Source: Gordonia sp. KTR9 (GTDB lineage Bacteria; Actinomycetota; Actinomycetes; Mycobacteriales; Mycobacteriaceae). From it: a stretch of DNA of 64,000 bases. This document shows, piece by piece, positions 40,670 to 51,239 of this stretch. Position 1 is the first letter of the stretch. Every line of letters begins with the position of its first letter. Where the stretch lies: contig NC_018581.1 in NCBI RefSeq assembly GCF_000143885.2, positions 2,666,001 to 2,730,000 on the forward strand. The letters run 5' to 3'. The notes beneath the pieces are model-generated. The model saw only the letters and a program-made list of their open reading frames with translations, was not told where the DNA came from and did not search any database. Both the position numbers and the translations under genes were made by a program.

Positions 40670-41662
40670 GTGCGCACTCTTCCGATTCCCCGACGTCTCG
40701 ACCCCCGGCAGCGCAAACGAAAGCTCAACCCCGACGGCACCATGTCGTTGGTCGAGCACCTGTACGAGTTGCGCACTCGTATGGTCATCTCGATGCTGGC
40801 CATCATCGCCACGACGATCCTCGGGTTCCTCTGGTACAGCCACGGCTTCCTCGGCATCTCCTCGCTCGGCGACATGCTGCGCGGTCCGTACTGTGATCTG
40901 CCGCCATCGTCGCGTGCCTCGCTGACCGCCGACGACTCCTGTCGTCTTCTGGCGACCGGGCCGTTCGACCAGTTCATGCTTCGCCTCAAGGTGGCGCTCA
41001 CCGCCGGTGTCGTCATGGCCTGCCCGGTGTGGATCTACCAGATCTGGCAGTTCATCACCCCCGGTCTCCACGACCACGAACGCCGATACGGCATCCTGTT
41101 CGTCGCGATGGCGACGACCCTGTTCGTCAGCGGCGCGGTGCTGGCCTACCTGGTGGTCGCCAAGGCCTTCGACTTCCTGTTGACCGTCGGCAACGAGGTC
41201 CAGGTCACGGCCCTGGCCGGTGACCAGTACTTCGGATTCATGCTCAACGTGCTCGTGATCTTCGGCGTGAGTTTCGAACTCCCGCTCCTCATCATCGCGC
41301 TCAACGTGGTGGGAGTGCTGACCTACGCCCGGTTGAAGAGCTGGCGGCGCGGCCTCATCTTCACGGTCTTCGTCTTCGCGGCCATCGTCACGCCGGGCCA
41401 GGACCCGTTCACGATGCTGGCCCTGGCACTCGCGCTCACCGTCCTGCTCGAGTTCGCGATCCAGTTCGCGCGCATCTTCGACAAGCGCAAGGCGAAGAAG
41501 GCGTCGGCCTGGGCGAACCTCTCCGACGACGAGGCCAGCCCGCTGCCGCCGACGAAGCCGATCGCTCCGGCATCGCCGATCCCGGCGCCGGCGAACCATG
41601 TCGGCGCCGGCGCCACCCGCACGTCGACGCGGGCGCGCGCGACCTTCGACGACGTCCTGTGA
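40670..41662 (+). CDS. tatC: Sec-independent translocase subunit TatC
   Basis: The receptor for twin-arginine signal peptides. 330 residues from GTG 40670 with six predicted membrane helices. TatC motifs are [14 protein letters not shown] near the N terminus, [21 protein letters not shown], and [10 protein letters not shown]. The C-terminal tail beyond residue about 285 is longer than in many homologues and Ala/Pro/Thr-rich. The stop overlaps the helY start (GTGA). Confidence 0.97.
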   Translation: MRTLPIPRRLDPRQRKRKLNPDGTMSLVEHLYELRTRMVISMLAIIATTILGFLWYSHGFLGISSLGDMLRGPYCDLPPSSRASLTADDSCRLLATGPFDQFMLRLKVALTAGVVMACPVWIYQIWQFITPGLHDHERRYGILFVAMATTLFVSGAVLAYLVVAKAFDFLLTVGNEVQVTALAGDQYFGFMLNVLVIFGVSFELPLLIIALNVVGVLTYARLKSWRRGLIFTVFVFAAIVTPGQDPFTMLALALALTVLLEFAIQFARIFDKRKAKKASAWANLSDDEASPLPPTKPIAPASPIPAPANHVGAGATRTSTRARATFDDVL

Positions 41663-44466
41663 CACAACTCGACTCGTTCACGTCGAGACTCGCTTTCCGG
41701 CTCGACGACTTCCAGCTCCGCGCGTGCGAGGCACTCGAAGGCGGGCACGGTGTGCTGGTGTGCGCGCCGACCGGCGCGGGCAAGACCATCGTGGGTGAGT
41801 TCGCCGTGCATCTGGCGCTGGCCGGTGGCACGAAGTGCTTCTACACCACGCCGATCAAGGCGCTCAGCAATCAGAAGTACAACGACCTGGTGGCGGTCCA
41901 CGGGGCCGAGTCGGTCGGGTTGCTGACCGGCGACAGCTCGATCAACCCCGATGCGCCCGTCGTCGTGATGACGACCGAGGTCGTGCGCAACATGATCTAC
42001 GCCGAGTCACGAGCTCTCGACGGGTTGTCGCACGTCGTGATGGACGAAGTCCACTTCCTGGCCGACCGGTTCCGCGGGGCGGTGTGGGAAGAGGTGATCC
42101 TGCACCTCGAACCATCGGTTCGGGTGGTAAGCCTGTCGGCGACGGTGAGCAACGCCGAGGAGTTCGGCGACTGGATTCAGACGGTTCGTGGCGACACCTC
42201 GGTGATCGTGGACGAGCACCGGCCGGTGCCGCTGTCCCAGCACATGCTCGTCGGGCAGCGGTTGTTCGACCTGTTCGACCCCGCCGACACCGGTCCGGCA
42301 CGCAAGGCCGGTACCCGGCCCCGGGTCAATCCGGAGCTGAAACGCCAGATCCGGCACCGGATCCTGATGGCCGACGACGAGCGGGAGTCGTCGCGCGGCC
42401 GTGGACGAGGTCGCGGCAGCGGACCCCGGCGTGACGGACGGGGACCGGCGCTGTCCCGGCCGAATCTCGTCACGCGTCTCGACCGGGAGGGCCTGCTCCC
42501 GGCCATCGGCTTCATCTTCTCGCGCGTCGGATGCGACGCCGCCCTGGCGCAGTGTCTGCGGTCGGGTATCTCGCTCCTCACCCCCGCGGAGATCGGCGAG
42601 GTCGACGCGATCGTCGACCGCCATCTCACCGAACTGTCGCCGACCGACCTCGATGTGCTGGGTGTGCACGAATGGCGAGAGGGGTTGCGCCGGGGGCTGG
42701 CCTCGCACCACGCGGGCATGCTCCCGACGTTCCGGCACACCGTCGAAGAGCTGTTCGTGCGGGGCCTGGTGCGGATGGTGTTCGCCACCGAGACGCTCGC
42801 GCTCGGCATCAACATGCCCGCGCGCTCGGTGGTCCTCGAACGTCTGGTCAAGTACAACGGTGAAGCCCATGTCGATCTGACCCCCGGCGAGTTCACGCAG
42901 CTGACCGGGCGGGCGGGTCGCCGCGGGATCGACGTCGAGGGCCACGCGGTCGTCGTGTGGACACCCGAGGTTGTCCCGGAGGAGGTGGCCGGCCTCGCCG
43001 GCGCGCGTACCTTCCCGCTGCGCAGCTCGTTCTCGCCGGAGTACAACATGGCGGTCAACCTCCTCGGACGGCTGGGCCTCGACGGCGCCCGCGAGCTGCT
43101 GCATCGGTCGTTCGCGCAGTTCCAGGCCGACCGGTCGGTCGTCGGGCAGGCGCGCAAACTGGACGAGGCCCAGCGGGCGCTGCGCAAACTCGACGGCGAG
43201 CTGGCGCGCACGGCGCAGGCGCGGGGGCTGGAACCTGCTGAGGCCGAAGCCGATTCGGAAGAAGAGCCCTATGCCGGCTTTCTCGGTTACGTCACGCTGC
43301 GCGAGGACATCCGCAGCCGCGAACGCGATCTCAAGTTCCGCAGGCGCACCGACACGCACGACGCCATCACCGCGGACCTGGCCGCGCTCAAACGCGGGCA
43401 TGTCATCGGCGTACCCGTCGGACGGCACCGCGGTCTGGCGGTCATCATCGAACCGGCCACGCAGGCGCAGGATCCCAAGCCGCTCGTACTGACCGAGGAC
43501 GCCTGGTGCGGTCGCGTCGGTACCCGCGACTTCGTCAATCCGCCCGAGGTGCTGGGCAACATGCGACTGCCGAAGAACGCCGACCGTCGCACCGGTCGCG
43601 GCCGACGCGATCTGGCGTCGGCGTTGCGATCGACCGGCATCGAGATGCCGCGCGGACGGCAGAAGAAGCGCGCCGACGCCGCCGACGACACCGAGCTCGC
43701 GCGCCTTCGACGCACCCTGCGTGCGCATCCGGCGCATCAGTTGCCGAACGGTGATGAGTTGTTCCGGCTCGCCGAACGCCGCAACCGGTTGTTGCGCGAC
43801 ATCGTCAACGCCGAGCGCAGCATCGGGGACCGGACGTCGACCCTCGGCGTCACGTTCGATCACATCGTCGGTGTCCTCAGCGAGTTGGGCTATCTCGAGC
43901 GCGTCGCCGAATCGACCGAGTCCACCGGCCACACGATGCTGGTTACCGACTCGGGCAAGCTGCTCGGCCGCATCTACAGCGAGAGCGACCTGGTGGTGAC
44001 CGAGTGCATCCGGGCAGGCGTCTGGGACGATCTCTCCGCGCCCGATCTCGCCGCGGTGGTCGCCGCACTGGTCTACGAGAGCCGGCGCGACAGTTACAGC
44101 GGAGTCGATGCTCTTCCGGGCAGCAGCTCGATGCGCGCCGCGATGGCGGCGACGGTCGGGATCTGGTCGCGGGTCACCGCGGTGGAGCAGCGGCATCGGG
44201 TGAGCCCGACACGCGAACCAGACACCGGATTCTCTGTCGCCGTGGCGACGTGGGCATCGGGCCGTTCGCTCGGCGAGGCCCTGCTCCTGGCAGGCGAACG
44301 CGGACAACTGCTCTCGCCGGGGGACTTCGTGCGGTGGAACCGGCAGGTCGTGGATCTTCTCGAACAGATCCGGCTCGGCGTGGGGTCCGACACCCGTCTC
44401 GGTGGGACGGCCCGGGCGGCGGTCAAGGCGATCCGTCGCGGGGTGGTCGCTGCCGAACTCGGCTGA
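41659..44466 (+). CDS. helY: Ski2/Mtr4-like DEVH RNA helicase HelY
   Basis: 935 residues from GTG 41659. Helicase motifs: I APTGAGKT (36-43), II DEVH (129-132), III SAT, and [14 protein letters not shown]. The C-terminal half (from about 460) has the DSHCT-like helical region of the Ski2 family. Roles in RNA processing or DNA repair have been proposed for mycobacterial HelY but remain poorly defined. Coupled to tatC. The stop codon lies in a 23-bp tandem duplication. Confidence 0.94.
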   Translation: MTQLDSFTSRLAFRLDDFQLRACEALEGGHGVLVCAPTGAGKTIVGEFAVHLALAGGTKCFYTTPIKALSNQKYNDLVAVHGAESVGLLTGDSSINPDAPVVVMTTEVVRNMIYAESRALDGLSHVVMDEVHFLADRFRGAVWEEVILHLEPSVRVVSLSATVSNAEEFGDWIQTVRGDTSVIVDEHRPVPLSQHMLVGQRLFDLFDPADTGPARKAGTRPRVNPELKRQIRHRILMADDERESSRGRGRGRGSGPRRDGRGPALSRPNLVTRLDREGLLPAIGFIFSRVGCDAALAQCLRSGISLLTPAEIGEVDAIVDRHLTELSPTDLDVLGVHEWREGLRRGLASHHAGMLPTFRHTVEELFVRGLVRMVFATETLALGINMPARSVVLERLVKYNGEAHVDLTPGEFTQLTGRAGRRGIDVEGHAVVVWTPEVVPEEVAGLAGARTFPLRSSFSPEYNMAVNLLGRLGLDGARELLHRSFAQFQADRSVVGQARKLDEAQRALRKLDGELARTAQARGLEPAEAEADSEEEPYAGFLGYVTLREDIRSRERDLKFRRRTDTHDAITADLAALKRGHVIGVPVGRHRGLAVIIEPATQAQDPKPLVLTEDAWCGRVGTRDFVNPPEVLGNMRLPKNADRRTGRGRRDLASALRSTGIEMPRGRQKKRADAADDTELARLRRTLRAHPAHQLPNGDELFRLAERRNRLLRDIVNAERSIGDRTSTLGVTFDHIVGVLSELGYLERVAESTESTGHTMLVTDSGKLLGRIYSESDLVVTECIRAGVWDDLSAPDLAAVVAALVYESRRDSYSGVDALPGSSSMRAAMAATVGIWSRVTAVEQRHRVSPTREPDTGFSVAVATWASGRSLGEALLLAGERGQLLSPGDFVRWNRQVVDLLEQIRLGVGSDTRLGGTARAAVKAIRRGVVAAELG

Positions 44467-44506
44467 TCGTTTCGGCCGAACCCGGCTGATCGTTTCAGCC
44501 GAGCTC
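44458..44506. repeat. 23-bp tandem duplication and stem at the helY 3' end
   Basis: ggctgatcgtttcggccgaa (44461-44480, unit continuing to 44483) is repeated as ggctgatcgtttcagccgag from 44484 (unit to 44506). The helY TGA lies in the first unit and its copy lies in the second. In addition ctcggctga (44458-44466) is the reverse complement of 44495-44503, so the element could fold into a 9-bp stem and act as a terminator. Confidence 0.65.
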
Positions 44507-44707
44507 GGGTGCATGCATCGGTCGGTCGGCGGGTGTCGGTTCACCGGACGACGCGCCCGCGGGGCGCGTGCGATGTTTGCTGATAGTCCCAGGCAGCTGA
44601 GGTAACGTTCATCTGCATCCGGTGTCGGCGTGCCCGCCTCGATACCGCCGCGACGTCACAGTTCGCCGACACCCGTCGCCGGGTGAACGGCCGAGTGGGA
44701 GGGATTC

Positions 44708-45658
44708 ATGACCGACCCGTACAACCCCAACCCGTCCCAACCGAATCCCCCCGGCCCACATTCTTCCGGCCCCGATCCGCAAGCCGGCCCGCGAGCGTCC
44801 GGAGACCAGTCGGGTCCGGACGGCAAGACCGAGATCGTGAACCTCCCCGGCGCCGGCCAGGCCGGCGCACCACCGGCCGACCCGACCACCATGGCGCCGA
44901 ACCCGGCCGCGCAGACCCCGGGTTACGGCCAGCCGCAACAGGATCCGTATCAGCAGAACCCTTACCAGCAAGCGGGTGGACCTGCGGGGCAGCCTCCCCA
45001 TTCCGGTCCGGCCCAGTCCCAGCCGACGCAGGTCGGCAACCCCGGACAGTACGGTCAGCCCGGTGGTCAACAGTATGGCCAGCCGGGTGCTCAGTACGGC
45101 GCCGACCAATATGGTGCACCGGGGCAGTACGGTGCCCCAGGGCAGTACGGGGCCGGCCAGTACGGGGCGCCCGGACAGGGGCAGTACGGCCAGCAGCCCT
45201 ACGGCCAGAACCCGCAGGGCGCCACGGGACCGAATGCGCAGAACCCCTACGGCCAACAGCCCTACGGTCAGAACCAGTACGGTCAGAATCCGTACGGTGG
45301 CGGCGATCAGTTCAGCGGGATGGCGGCCGGGAAGTCGAACAAGACCGCCCGGACACTGATGTTCGTCGGCGGCGGCGCGCTGATCCTCATCGCCGCGATC
45401 GTGCTGATCACCGCGTTCCTCTTTCCCGGGTGGGCACCGAAGAACCTCGACCAGCAGGCTGCGCAGGACGGTGTGCAGCAGATCCTCACCGAGGATTATC
45501 AGGCCAGCGACGTCTCCGATGTGCAGTGCCCGTCGGGTCAGCGGGTCGAGACCGGTGCGTCGTTCACCTGCTCGGTCACCGTCGGCGGTCAGCAGCAGCA
45601 GGTCACCGTCACGTTCATCGACGACGACGGCCGCTACGAGGTCTCGCGCCCGAGCTGA
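44708..45658 (+). CDS. DUF4333 membrane protein with Gln/Tyr/Gly-rich repeats
   Basis: 316 residues. The first 210 are low complexity, with repeated YGQ and QYGAPG units; this part is probably disordered and cytoplasmic. One membrane helix follows (LMFVGGGALILIAAIVLITA, about 218-237), then an extracellular DUF4333 domain with two cysteines (VQCPSG and FTCSVTV) that may form a disulfide. M. tuberculosis Rv2091c holds the same position after helY. The function is unknown. The ATG at 44708 follows gtgggagggattc. Confidence 0.88.
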   Translation: MTDPYNPNPSQPNPPGPHSSGPDPQAGPRASGDQSGPDGKTEIVNLPGAGQAGAPPADPTTMAPNPAAQTPGYGQPQQDPYQQNPYQQAGGPAGQPPHSGPAQSQPTQVGNPGQYGQPGGQQYGQPGAQYGADQYGAPGQYGAPGQYGAGQYGAPGQGQYGQQPYGQNPQGATGPNAQNPYGQQPYGQNQYGQNPYGGGDQFSGMAAGKSNKTARTLMFVGGGALILIAAIVLITAFLFPGWAPKNLDQQAAQDGVQQILTEDYQASDVSDVQCPSGQRVETGASFTCSVTVGGQQQQVTVTFIDDDGRYEVSRPS

Positions 45659-45666
45659 CCGGCGAA

Positions 45667-45706
45667 GGGCCTCAGCCGGCTGTCACCCTCGGGGGCCTCA
45701 GCCGGC
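45667..45706. repeat. 14-bp direct repeat at the exonuclease 3' end
   Basis: gggcctcagccggc occurs at 45667-45680 and 45693-45706, spaced 26 bases. The second copy contains the exonuclease stop (TGA on the minus strand, 45700-45698); the first is its duplicate downstream of the gene. On the minus strand the core reads gccggctgag, the same core as the repeat at the cobN 3' end. Confidence 0.6.
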
Positions 45707-46675
45707 CTGGGGCCAGCCGAGGGCCTTGGCCAGCCGCCCCACCGACGCCCCGATTCCCAGTTCCTCGACGAGTTCGGCGAGGGCCGCGGGGTCGGCGGGC
45801 TCGGCGGGGAGTACATCCGGGCCGCTGTCGATCGTCTCGGCGTCGGTGCGCACCGAGACGACGATTCGCGCCGCCTGCAGGTAGTCGACCGACGCGAGCA
45901 GTGACTTCCGGCTCCGGGTCGGCACCGCTGACGACGGGTCGGCGGCAGCCGCCTCGAGTGCATCGAGGCTGCCGTACTCGCTGATCAGCTTCGCCGCGGT
46001 CTTCTCACCGATGCCGGCCACGCCCGGCAGCCCGTCCGAGGGATCCCCGCGCAACATCGACATCTCCGCGTAGCCGATCCCGGCGCGATCGACCGGCACG
46101 CCGTACTTCTCGGCGACCTCCACCGGCCCCATCATCTCGGCCTTGGCCAGGCCGCGGCCGACGTACAGGACGCGCACCGGGACCGGATCATCGGCGACCA
46201 CCTGCAGCAGGTCTCGATCACCGCTGACCACGATGACCGGATCCTCCGCCTCGTCATAGGCGAGCGTGCCGATCACGTCGTCGGCCTCACAACCGACGGC
46301 GCCCGAGGTCGCGATACCCGAAGCCGCCAGGACGGCCATGATCATGTCGACCTGCGGGGTGAGCGTGTCGGGCACCTCTTCGACGTCGATGTCCCTGCCT
46401 TCGACGTCGGTACCGCCGTCGGGAACCGCCACCCGGTGGGCCTTGTAGGTGGGGATCAGATCGGTGCGGAACTCCGGGCGCCAGTCCAGGTCCAGGCACA
46501 CCACCAGTCGCGTGGGTCGTTCGCGCACCACGAGATTGGCGATCGTGTCGAGGAAGCCCCGCACCGCGTTGACCGGGCGTCCGTCCGGGCTGGTCATCTT
46601 CTCCGGCAGGGCGAAGAACGATCGGAACCACAGGCTCGCGCCGTCGAGCAGCATCAACGAATCCGTCACCCCCAC
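45698..46675 (-). CDS. 5'-3' exonuclease (PIN/H3TH, DNA polymerase I nuclease-like)
   Basis: 325 residues; GTG starts at 46675 or two codons later. Metal-binding and DNA-binding parts are [45 protein letters not shown] and the helix-hairpin-helix [20 protein letters not shown]. It is a stand-alone homologue of the PolI N-terminal nuclease, likely for flap or primer removal (Rv2090 position). Its 3' end lies within a direct repeat. Confidence 0.93.
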   Translation of the reverse strand: MGVTDSLMLLDGASLWFRSFFALPEKMTSPDGRPVNAVRGFLDTIANLVVRERPTRLVVCLDLDWRPEFRTDLIPTYKAHRVAVPDGGTDVEGRDIDVEEVPDTLTPQVDMIMAVLAASGIATSGAVGCEADDVIGTLAYDEAEDPVIVVSGDRDLLQVVADDPVPVRVLYVGRGLAKAEMMGPVEVAEKYGVPVDRAGIGYAEMSMLRGDPSDGLPGVAGIGEKTAAKLISEYGSLDALEAAAADPSSAVPTRSRKSLLASVDYLQAARIVVSVRTDAETIDSGPDVLPAEPADPAALAELVEELGIGASVGRLAKALGWPQAG

Positions 46676-46708
46676 ACTCTGTCATGAGTCGGCGGTAGTC
46701 TTCGTCGC

Positions 46709-47890
46709 ATGGCATCTGGGACCGGAACAGCACGGGTGGCGACGTCGGAGGCAGGGGCGGGGGCCGCGCCGCTCTTCGGCGCAGAGGTGTACCGCGACCG
46801 GGTTCGACGTGCCGCCGAACTCACCCGCGCGGCGGATCTGGACGCGCTCGTCGTCGCTCCCGGACCGGACCTGCGCTACCTGGTCGGGTCACGGGCGGAG
46901 ACGTTCGAACGGCTCACCGCGCTCGTGATCCCCGCGACCGGCGACGCACGGCTCGTGATCGCGCGCCTCGAGGTCCCGTCGCTGTCCTCCTCGGCGGTGG
47001 GCGATCTCGACATCGAGGTGGCCGACTGGGTCGACGGCGACGACGCCCATGCGCTGGCACTGGCCGGGTTGCCCTCGCAGCCGCGCATCGCCGTCTCCGA
47101 CTCCATGCCCGCCCTGCACGTGATCCCGCTCGCCCGGCACACCGGCGCCACACCGCAATTGGCGACCGACGTACTGCGCGAGCTCCGAATGATCAAGGAT
47201 GCCGCGGAAATCGACGCACTCCGCCGTGCGGGTGCCGCGATCGACCGGGTGCACGCGCGGATGGGCGACTGGTTGATCCCCGGCCGCACCGAACGGGAGG
47301 TCGCCGCCGACATCGCCGCCGCGATCCTCGAGGAGGGGCACACCGAGGCGGCGTTCATCATCGTCGGGTCCGGTCCCAACGGCGCCGATCCCCACCACGA
47401 GTTCTCCGACCGGGTCATCGAGCGGTCCGACATCGTCGTCGTCGACATCGGCGGTCCGGTCGAGCCGGGTTACAACTCCGACTCCACGCGCACCTACTGC
47501 TTCGACGACCCGCCCGCCGACATCGCCGATGCCTACGCCGCGCTGCTCGAGGCGCAGCGTGCGGCCGTGGCCGCCGTCCGGCCCGGGGTGAGCGCGTCGT
47601 CGATCGATGCCGCGGCTCGCGATGTCCTCGCCGCACGCGGCCTGGCCGAGCGGTTCATCCACCGCACCGGGCACGGGATCGGGCTGTCGGTGCACGAGGA
47701 GCCCTACATCGTCGGCGGCAACGACATCCCGCTGCGGGCCGGAATGGCGTTCAGCGTGGAGCCGGGGGTGTACGTGTCCGGGCATTGGGGAGCCCGGATC
47801 GAGGACATCGTGATCGTCACCGACGACGGCTGCGAGTCCGTCAACAACCGCCCGCATGAACTGGTCCGGCTGGACGGATCGAACTCCTAG
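46709..47890 (+). CDS. pepE: Xaa-Pro peptidase, M24 family
   Basis: 393 residues from ATG 46709. The N-terminal creatinase-like domain has LVVAPGPDLRYLVGSRAE, and the C-terminal pita-bread domain has the metal ligands in VVVDIGGPVEPGYNSDSTR, HRTGHGIGLSVHEEPYI (His and Glu) and FSVEPGVYV followed by GARIEDIVIVTDDG. It probably removes residues before proline from peptides in the cytoplasm; no signal peptide is evident. It corresponds to Rv2089c. Divergent from the exonuclease (33-base gap). Confidence 0.93.
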   Translation: MASGTGTARVATSEAGAGAAPLFGAEVYRDRVRRAAELTRAADLDALVVAPGPDLRYLVGSRAETFERLTALVIPATGDARLVIARLEVPSLSSSAVGDLDIEVADWVDGDDAHALALAGLPSQPRIAVSDSMPALHVIPLARHTGATPQLATDVLRELRMIKDAAEIDALRRAGAAIDRVHARMGDWLIPGRTEREVAADIAAAILEEGHTEAAFIIVGSGPNGADPHHEFSDRVIERSDIVVVDIGGPVEPGYNSDSTRTYCFDDPPADIADAYAALLEAQRAAVAAVRPGVSASSIDAAARDVLAARGLAERFIHRTGHGIGLSVHEEPYIVGGNDIPLRAGMAFSVEPGVYVSGHWGARIEDIVIVTDDGCESVNNRPHELVRLDGSNS

Positions 47891-47893
47891 GGG

Positions 47894-48310
47894 TCAGGCC
47901 GGCCGCGACTCGCTGAACAACGACGCCGAACCCAGTACGCGGCTCACCCTGATCTCGATCACCACGCGGCGGGGATTCGGCCGGGGTTCCCGGTATCGCT
48001 GCGCGTAGCGCTGCTCGGCCGCACGGACCTGGTCGGGTTCGCGGCGGACGGTCGCGGGTCCTTCTAGGGTCAGCCAGCGCGGGCCGTCGACGTTGGTGAC
48101 GGCGGCATATCCGCCGCGCTCGGTGTTGCGGACCTTCTGATTGCCGTCGGAGGTGATGACCCGGGCGAGGCCGGCGTCGGGATCCCAGGTGAATCCGACC
48201 GCGACGGCATGCGGGGTGCCGTCGGCGCGCAGGGTGGTGAGGGTGCCGAGGTGGCGTTCGGTGAGGAACGCGAGGGCATCGGATCCGAGGTCGGCGGCGG
48301 TGCGGGGCAT
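47894..48310 (-). CDS. PPOX-class F420-dependent oxidoreductase (biliverdin reductase-like)
   Basis: A 138-residue split-barrel protein with [49 protein letters not shown] and a C-terminal [11 protein letters not shown]. It matches the flavin/deazaflavin oxidoreductase B family; M. tuberculosis Rv2074, in the same position, reduces biliverdin with F420H2. Substrate here is inferred only. It converges on pepE, with the ends 3 bases apart. Confidence 0.9.
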   Translation of the reverse strand: MPRTAADLGSDALAFLTERHLGTLTTLRADGTPHAVAVGFTWDPDAGLARVITSDGNQKVRNTERGGYAAVTNVDGPRWLTLEGPATVRREPDQVRAAEQRYAQRYREPRPNPRRVVIEIRVSRVLGSASLFSESRPA

Positions 48311-48373
48311 GACCCCACGGTAGTGGCGACGGCGCGCACGACCGGTGTCGGGGCCGATGCGATACTGCTAGCC

Positions 48374-49171
48374 ATGGCGTCACGCAGCAAAGGGGCATCA
48401 GCGGGTCCGGATTCCGACCCGGTCGGTGCCCTCGTCCTGTTCGGCGGCCGCAGTGAGATCGGCGTGGCCACCGCCGCGCGTCTCGCGTCCGGGCGGACGG
48501 TCGTCCTGGCGGCCCGCCGTCCCGACGACCTGGGCGACGAGTCGGCACGACTGCTCGAGGCCGGGGCGGTCGCGGTACACACCGTGGCTTTCGACGCGAA
48601 CGACACCGACACCCATCCCGCGCTCGTCGAATCGCTGTCCGAACGGTTCGGTCCGATCGGGATCGCGATCGTCGCGTTCGGCATCCTCGGTGACCAGGCC
48701 CGGGCCGAAACCGATGTGGCACACGCACTTCAGATCGCGCACACCGATTACTACGCGCACGTCAGCGTGCTGACACCGCTCGCATCGGTGCTGCGCGCTC
48801 AGGCCTCCGGGACGATCATCGTCTTCTCCTCGGTGGCCGGCATCCGGGTGCGCCGGGCCAACTACGTCTACGGCTCGACCAAGGCCGGACTCGACGGGTT
48901 CGCCAGCGGTCTCGCAGATGCGTTGCACGGCAGTGGTGCTCGTCTGTTGCTGGCCCGCCCCGGCTTCGTCGTCGGCGCGATGACCCGCGACCTGATGGAC
49001 TCCGGCGTGAAACCGGCTCCGTTGTCGCGCAATCCCGAGCAGGTTGCCGACGCCGTGGCGCACGCGTACCGCAAGGGACGCGGCGAGGTCTGGATCCCGG
49101 GGGTGCTACGTCCCGTGTTCTTCGGTATGCGGCTGCTGCCACGCGCGGTGTGGCGGAGGCTTCCCCGATGA
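48374..49171 (+). CDS. Short-chain dehydrogenase/reductase (DprE2-like)
   Basis: 265 residues from ATG 48374 (MASRSKGASAG). Rossmann cofactor site LFGGRSEIGVATA, the catalytic Ser in VFSSVAGIRV and YVYGSTKAG with the Tyr and Lys. The C terminus (PGVLRPVFFGMRLLPRAVW) is like decaprenylphosphoryl-2-keto-ribose reductases; Rv2073c has this place in mycobacteria. A role in cell wall arabinan supply is possible but a second DprE2-type gene is usual elsewhere in the genome. Its stop overlaps cobL (ATGA). Confidence 0.88.
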   Translation: MASRSKGASAGPDSDPVGALVLFGGRSEIGVATAARLASGRTVVLAARRPDDLGDESARLLEAGAVAVHTVAFDANDTDTHPALVESLSERFGPIGIAIVAFGILGDQARAETDVAHALQIAHTDYYAHVSVLTPLASVLRAQASGTIIVFSSVAGIRVRRANYVYGSTKAGLDGFASGLADALHGSGARLLLARPGFVVGAMTRDLMDSGVKPAPLSRNPEQVADAVAHAYRKGRGEVWIPGVLRPVFFGMRLLPRAVWRRLPR

Positions 49172-50466
49172 GGTCACCGGGGGCAGCCGTCACGTCGACA
49201 GTCCCCACATCCGAGTTCGTGGTGGTCGGCATCGGTGCCGACGGTTGGCCCGGCCTCGGTGAGCCGGCACGCGACGAGTTACGCCATGCACGGGTGATCT
49301 ACGGCGCTGCACGGCAATTGGCGCTCCTCGACGGTGCTGCGCCCCGACTCGGTGCACAACTGCGGCCGTGGCGCTCACCGATGTCGGAGCACCTGGCCGA
49401 GCTCGTCGAGACGGGGGGCGTCGACGACGCCCACCCGGACACCGTGCACATCCTCGCCAGCGGCGACCCGATGTTCCACGGGGTCGGCGCGAGCATCGTC
49501 GCCCGCGTGGGTGCCGACCGGGTGCGGGTGTATCCGGCCGTGTCGAGTGCGAGTCTGGCCTGCGCGCGCCTCGGCTGGGACCTTGCGACGACCCGGATCG
49601 TCAGCGCGGTTCGCACCGAGCCGGGCGTCGTGCTCGGCGAGGTCACCGACGGTGCTCGCGTGCTGGTCCTGAGCCGCGACGAGACCACTCCCGCCGCCGT
49701 CGCCGAACTCCTCACAGATGCCGGTTTCGGTGCGTCGGCGATGACCGTCCTCGAGCAGCTCGGTGGCCCCGCCGAACAGATCGCCACCGACACCGCGGAG
49801 GGCTGGCACCGCAGGGCCGGCGATTCGCTGAACATCGTCGCCGTCGACTGCGTCGGACCACACCGGACCCGGCTTCCCGGTCGGGCGGACGAGGCCTACG
49901 AGCACGACGGCCAGATCACCAAGTCGACGATCCGCGCCCTCACCGTCTGCGCGCTCGAGCCGGCCGGGGCGCAGATCCTCTGGGACATCGGGGCCGGGTC
50001 GGGCAGCGTCGCGATCGAATGGTTACGCGCCGACGACCGCGGACTCGCGGTCGCCTTCGAGCGCGACCCCGAGCGCGCCGATCGGTTGCGACGCAATGCC
50101 GCTCGTCACGGCGTGGCGCACCGGCTCTCGGTGCGAGGACCGGCTCCCGACGAGCTGGCCGCCGCGCCGCAACCCGATGCGGTCTTCATCGGCGGCGGAC
50201 TGGACGAGGAGATCCTCGCGCTCGCCTGGGATGCGCTGGCGGATTCGGGCCGGCTCGTGGTGAACGCGGTGACCGTCGAGAACCAGGCCCTCGTGACACA
50301 ACGGCACGCCGACCAGGGCGGTACCCTGCGACGCCTGTCGGTGGAGACCGTCGCGCCCCTCGGCACGATGACCACCTGGCGTCCGGCCCTCCCGATCGTG
50401 CAGTGGTCTGTCGACAAACCGACGACTGGGCTTCCGGACGCTGGTCTCGCGGAGGCTGTCCGATGA
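49168..50466 (+). CDS. cobL: Precorrin-6Y C5,15-methyltransferase (decarboxylating), CobL
   Basis: It methylates precorrin-6Y at C5 and C15 and removes the C12 acetate carboxyl. 432 residues from ATG 49168, which overlaps the SDR stop. The CbiE half has VVGIGADGWPGLGEPARDEL and ILASGDPMFHGVGASI; the CbiT half has the AdoMet site LWDIGAGSGSVAIEW and FIGGGLDEEI. This fused form is typical of aerobic pathways. The stop overlaps cobM (ATGA). Confidence 0.96.
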   Translation: MRSPGAAVTSTVPTSEFVVVGIGADGWPGLGEPARDELRHARVIYGAARQLALLDGAAPRLGAQLRPWRSPMSEHLAELVETGGVDDAHPDTVHILASGDPMFHGVGASIVARVGADRVRVYPAVSSASLACARLGWDLATTRIVSAVRTEPGVVLGEVTDGARVLVLSRDETTPAAVAELLTDAGFGASAMTVLEQLGGPAEQIATDTAEGWHRRAGDSLNIVAVDCVGPHRTRLPGRADEAYEHDGQITKSTIRALTVCALEPAGAQILWDIGAGSGSVAIEWLRADDRGLAVAFERDPERADRLRRNAARHGVAHRLSVRGPAPDELAAAPQPDAVFIGGGLDEEILALAWDALADSGRLVVNAVTVENQALVTQRHADQGGTLRRLSVETVAPLGTMTTWRPALPIVQWSVDKPTTGLPDAGLAEAVR

Positions 50467-51239
50467 CCGTGTACTTCATCGGCGCCGGGCCGGGGGCGCC
50501 CGACCTGATCACGCTGCGGGGAGCACGGGTGCTGGGGGAGTGCGAGACCTGTGTCTACGCCGGATCGTTGGTGCCCGCGGAGCTTCTCGCACTGTGTCCC
50601 GAGGGTGCCGAACTCGTCGACACCGCCCGGATGCCGTTGTCGGACATCATCGATGTCATCGCGGCCGCCGACGCACGGGGGCATGACGTGGCCCGCCTGC
50701 ACTCGGGTGATCTCGCCGTCTACTCGGCGATGTCCGAGCAACAGCGTGAACTGACCGCACGCGGAATCCCTCATCAGATCGTGCCCGGTGTGCCGGCGTT
50801 CGCGGCCGCCGCGGCCGCACTCGACACCGAACTCACCGTGCCGGGCGTCGGCCAGAGCCTGTTGATCACGCGCGTGTCGACACTGTCGACGGACATGCCG
50901 CCGGGGGAGGACCTCGCGAGCCTCGCCATGACCGGAGTGACACTCGCACTGCATCTCGCGGCACATCGCGCGGAACAGGTCGTGGAGGCGCTCACCCCGC
51001 ACTACGGCAGCGACTGCCCCACCGCGACAGTTGCTTTCGCCAGTCGCGACAACGAGCAGATCGTGCGCTGCCCGTTGTCCCGGTTGCCCGAGACCCTGGA
51101 CGCCGCCGACATCCGCAAGACCGCGGTCATCTTCGTCGGGCGTGTGCTGGATCCGTCGACATCGGACGCCACCGACAGCTACCTGTACTCGCATGCGCGG
51201 ATGACCAAACTCCGCGCCGACCGCGACTCGTCGCGGTGA
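50463..51239 (+). CDS. cobM: Precorrin-4 C11-methyltransferase
   Basis: 258 residues from ATG 50463. It methylates C11 of precorrin-4. Family motifs are VYFIGAGPGAPDLITLRGAR, YAGSLVPAELL, RLHSGDLAVYSAMSEQ and VPGVPAFAAAAAAL, a typical tetrapyrrole methylase fold. Overlaps both neighbours (cobL and cobK) by four bases and is part of a cobL-M-K operon. Confidence 0.96.
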   Translation: MTVYFIGAGPGAPDLITLRGARVLGECETCVYAGSLVPAELLALCPEGAELVDTARMPLSDIIDVIAAADARGHDVARLHSGDLAVYSAMSEQQRELTARGIPHQIVPGVPAFAAAAAALDTELTVPGVGQSLLITRVSTLSTDMPPGEDLASLAMTGVTLALHLAAHRAEQVVEALTPHYGSDCPTATVAFASRDNEQIVRCPLSRLPETLDAADIRKTAVIFVGRVLDPSTSDATDSYLYSHARMTKLRADRDSSR

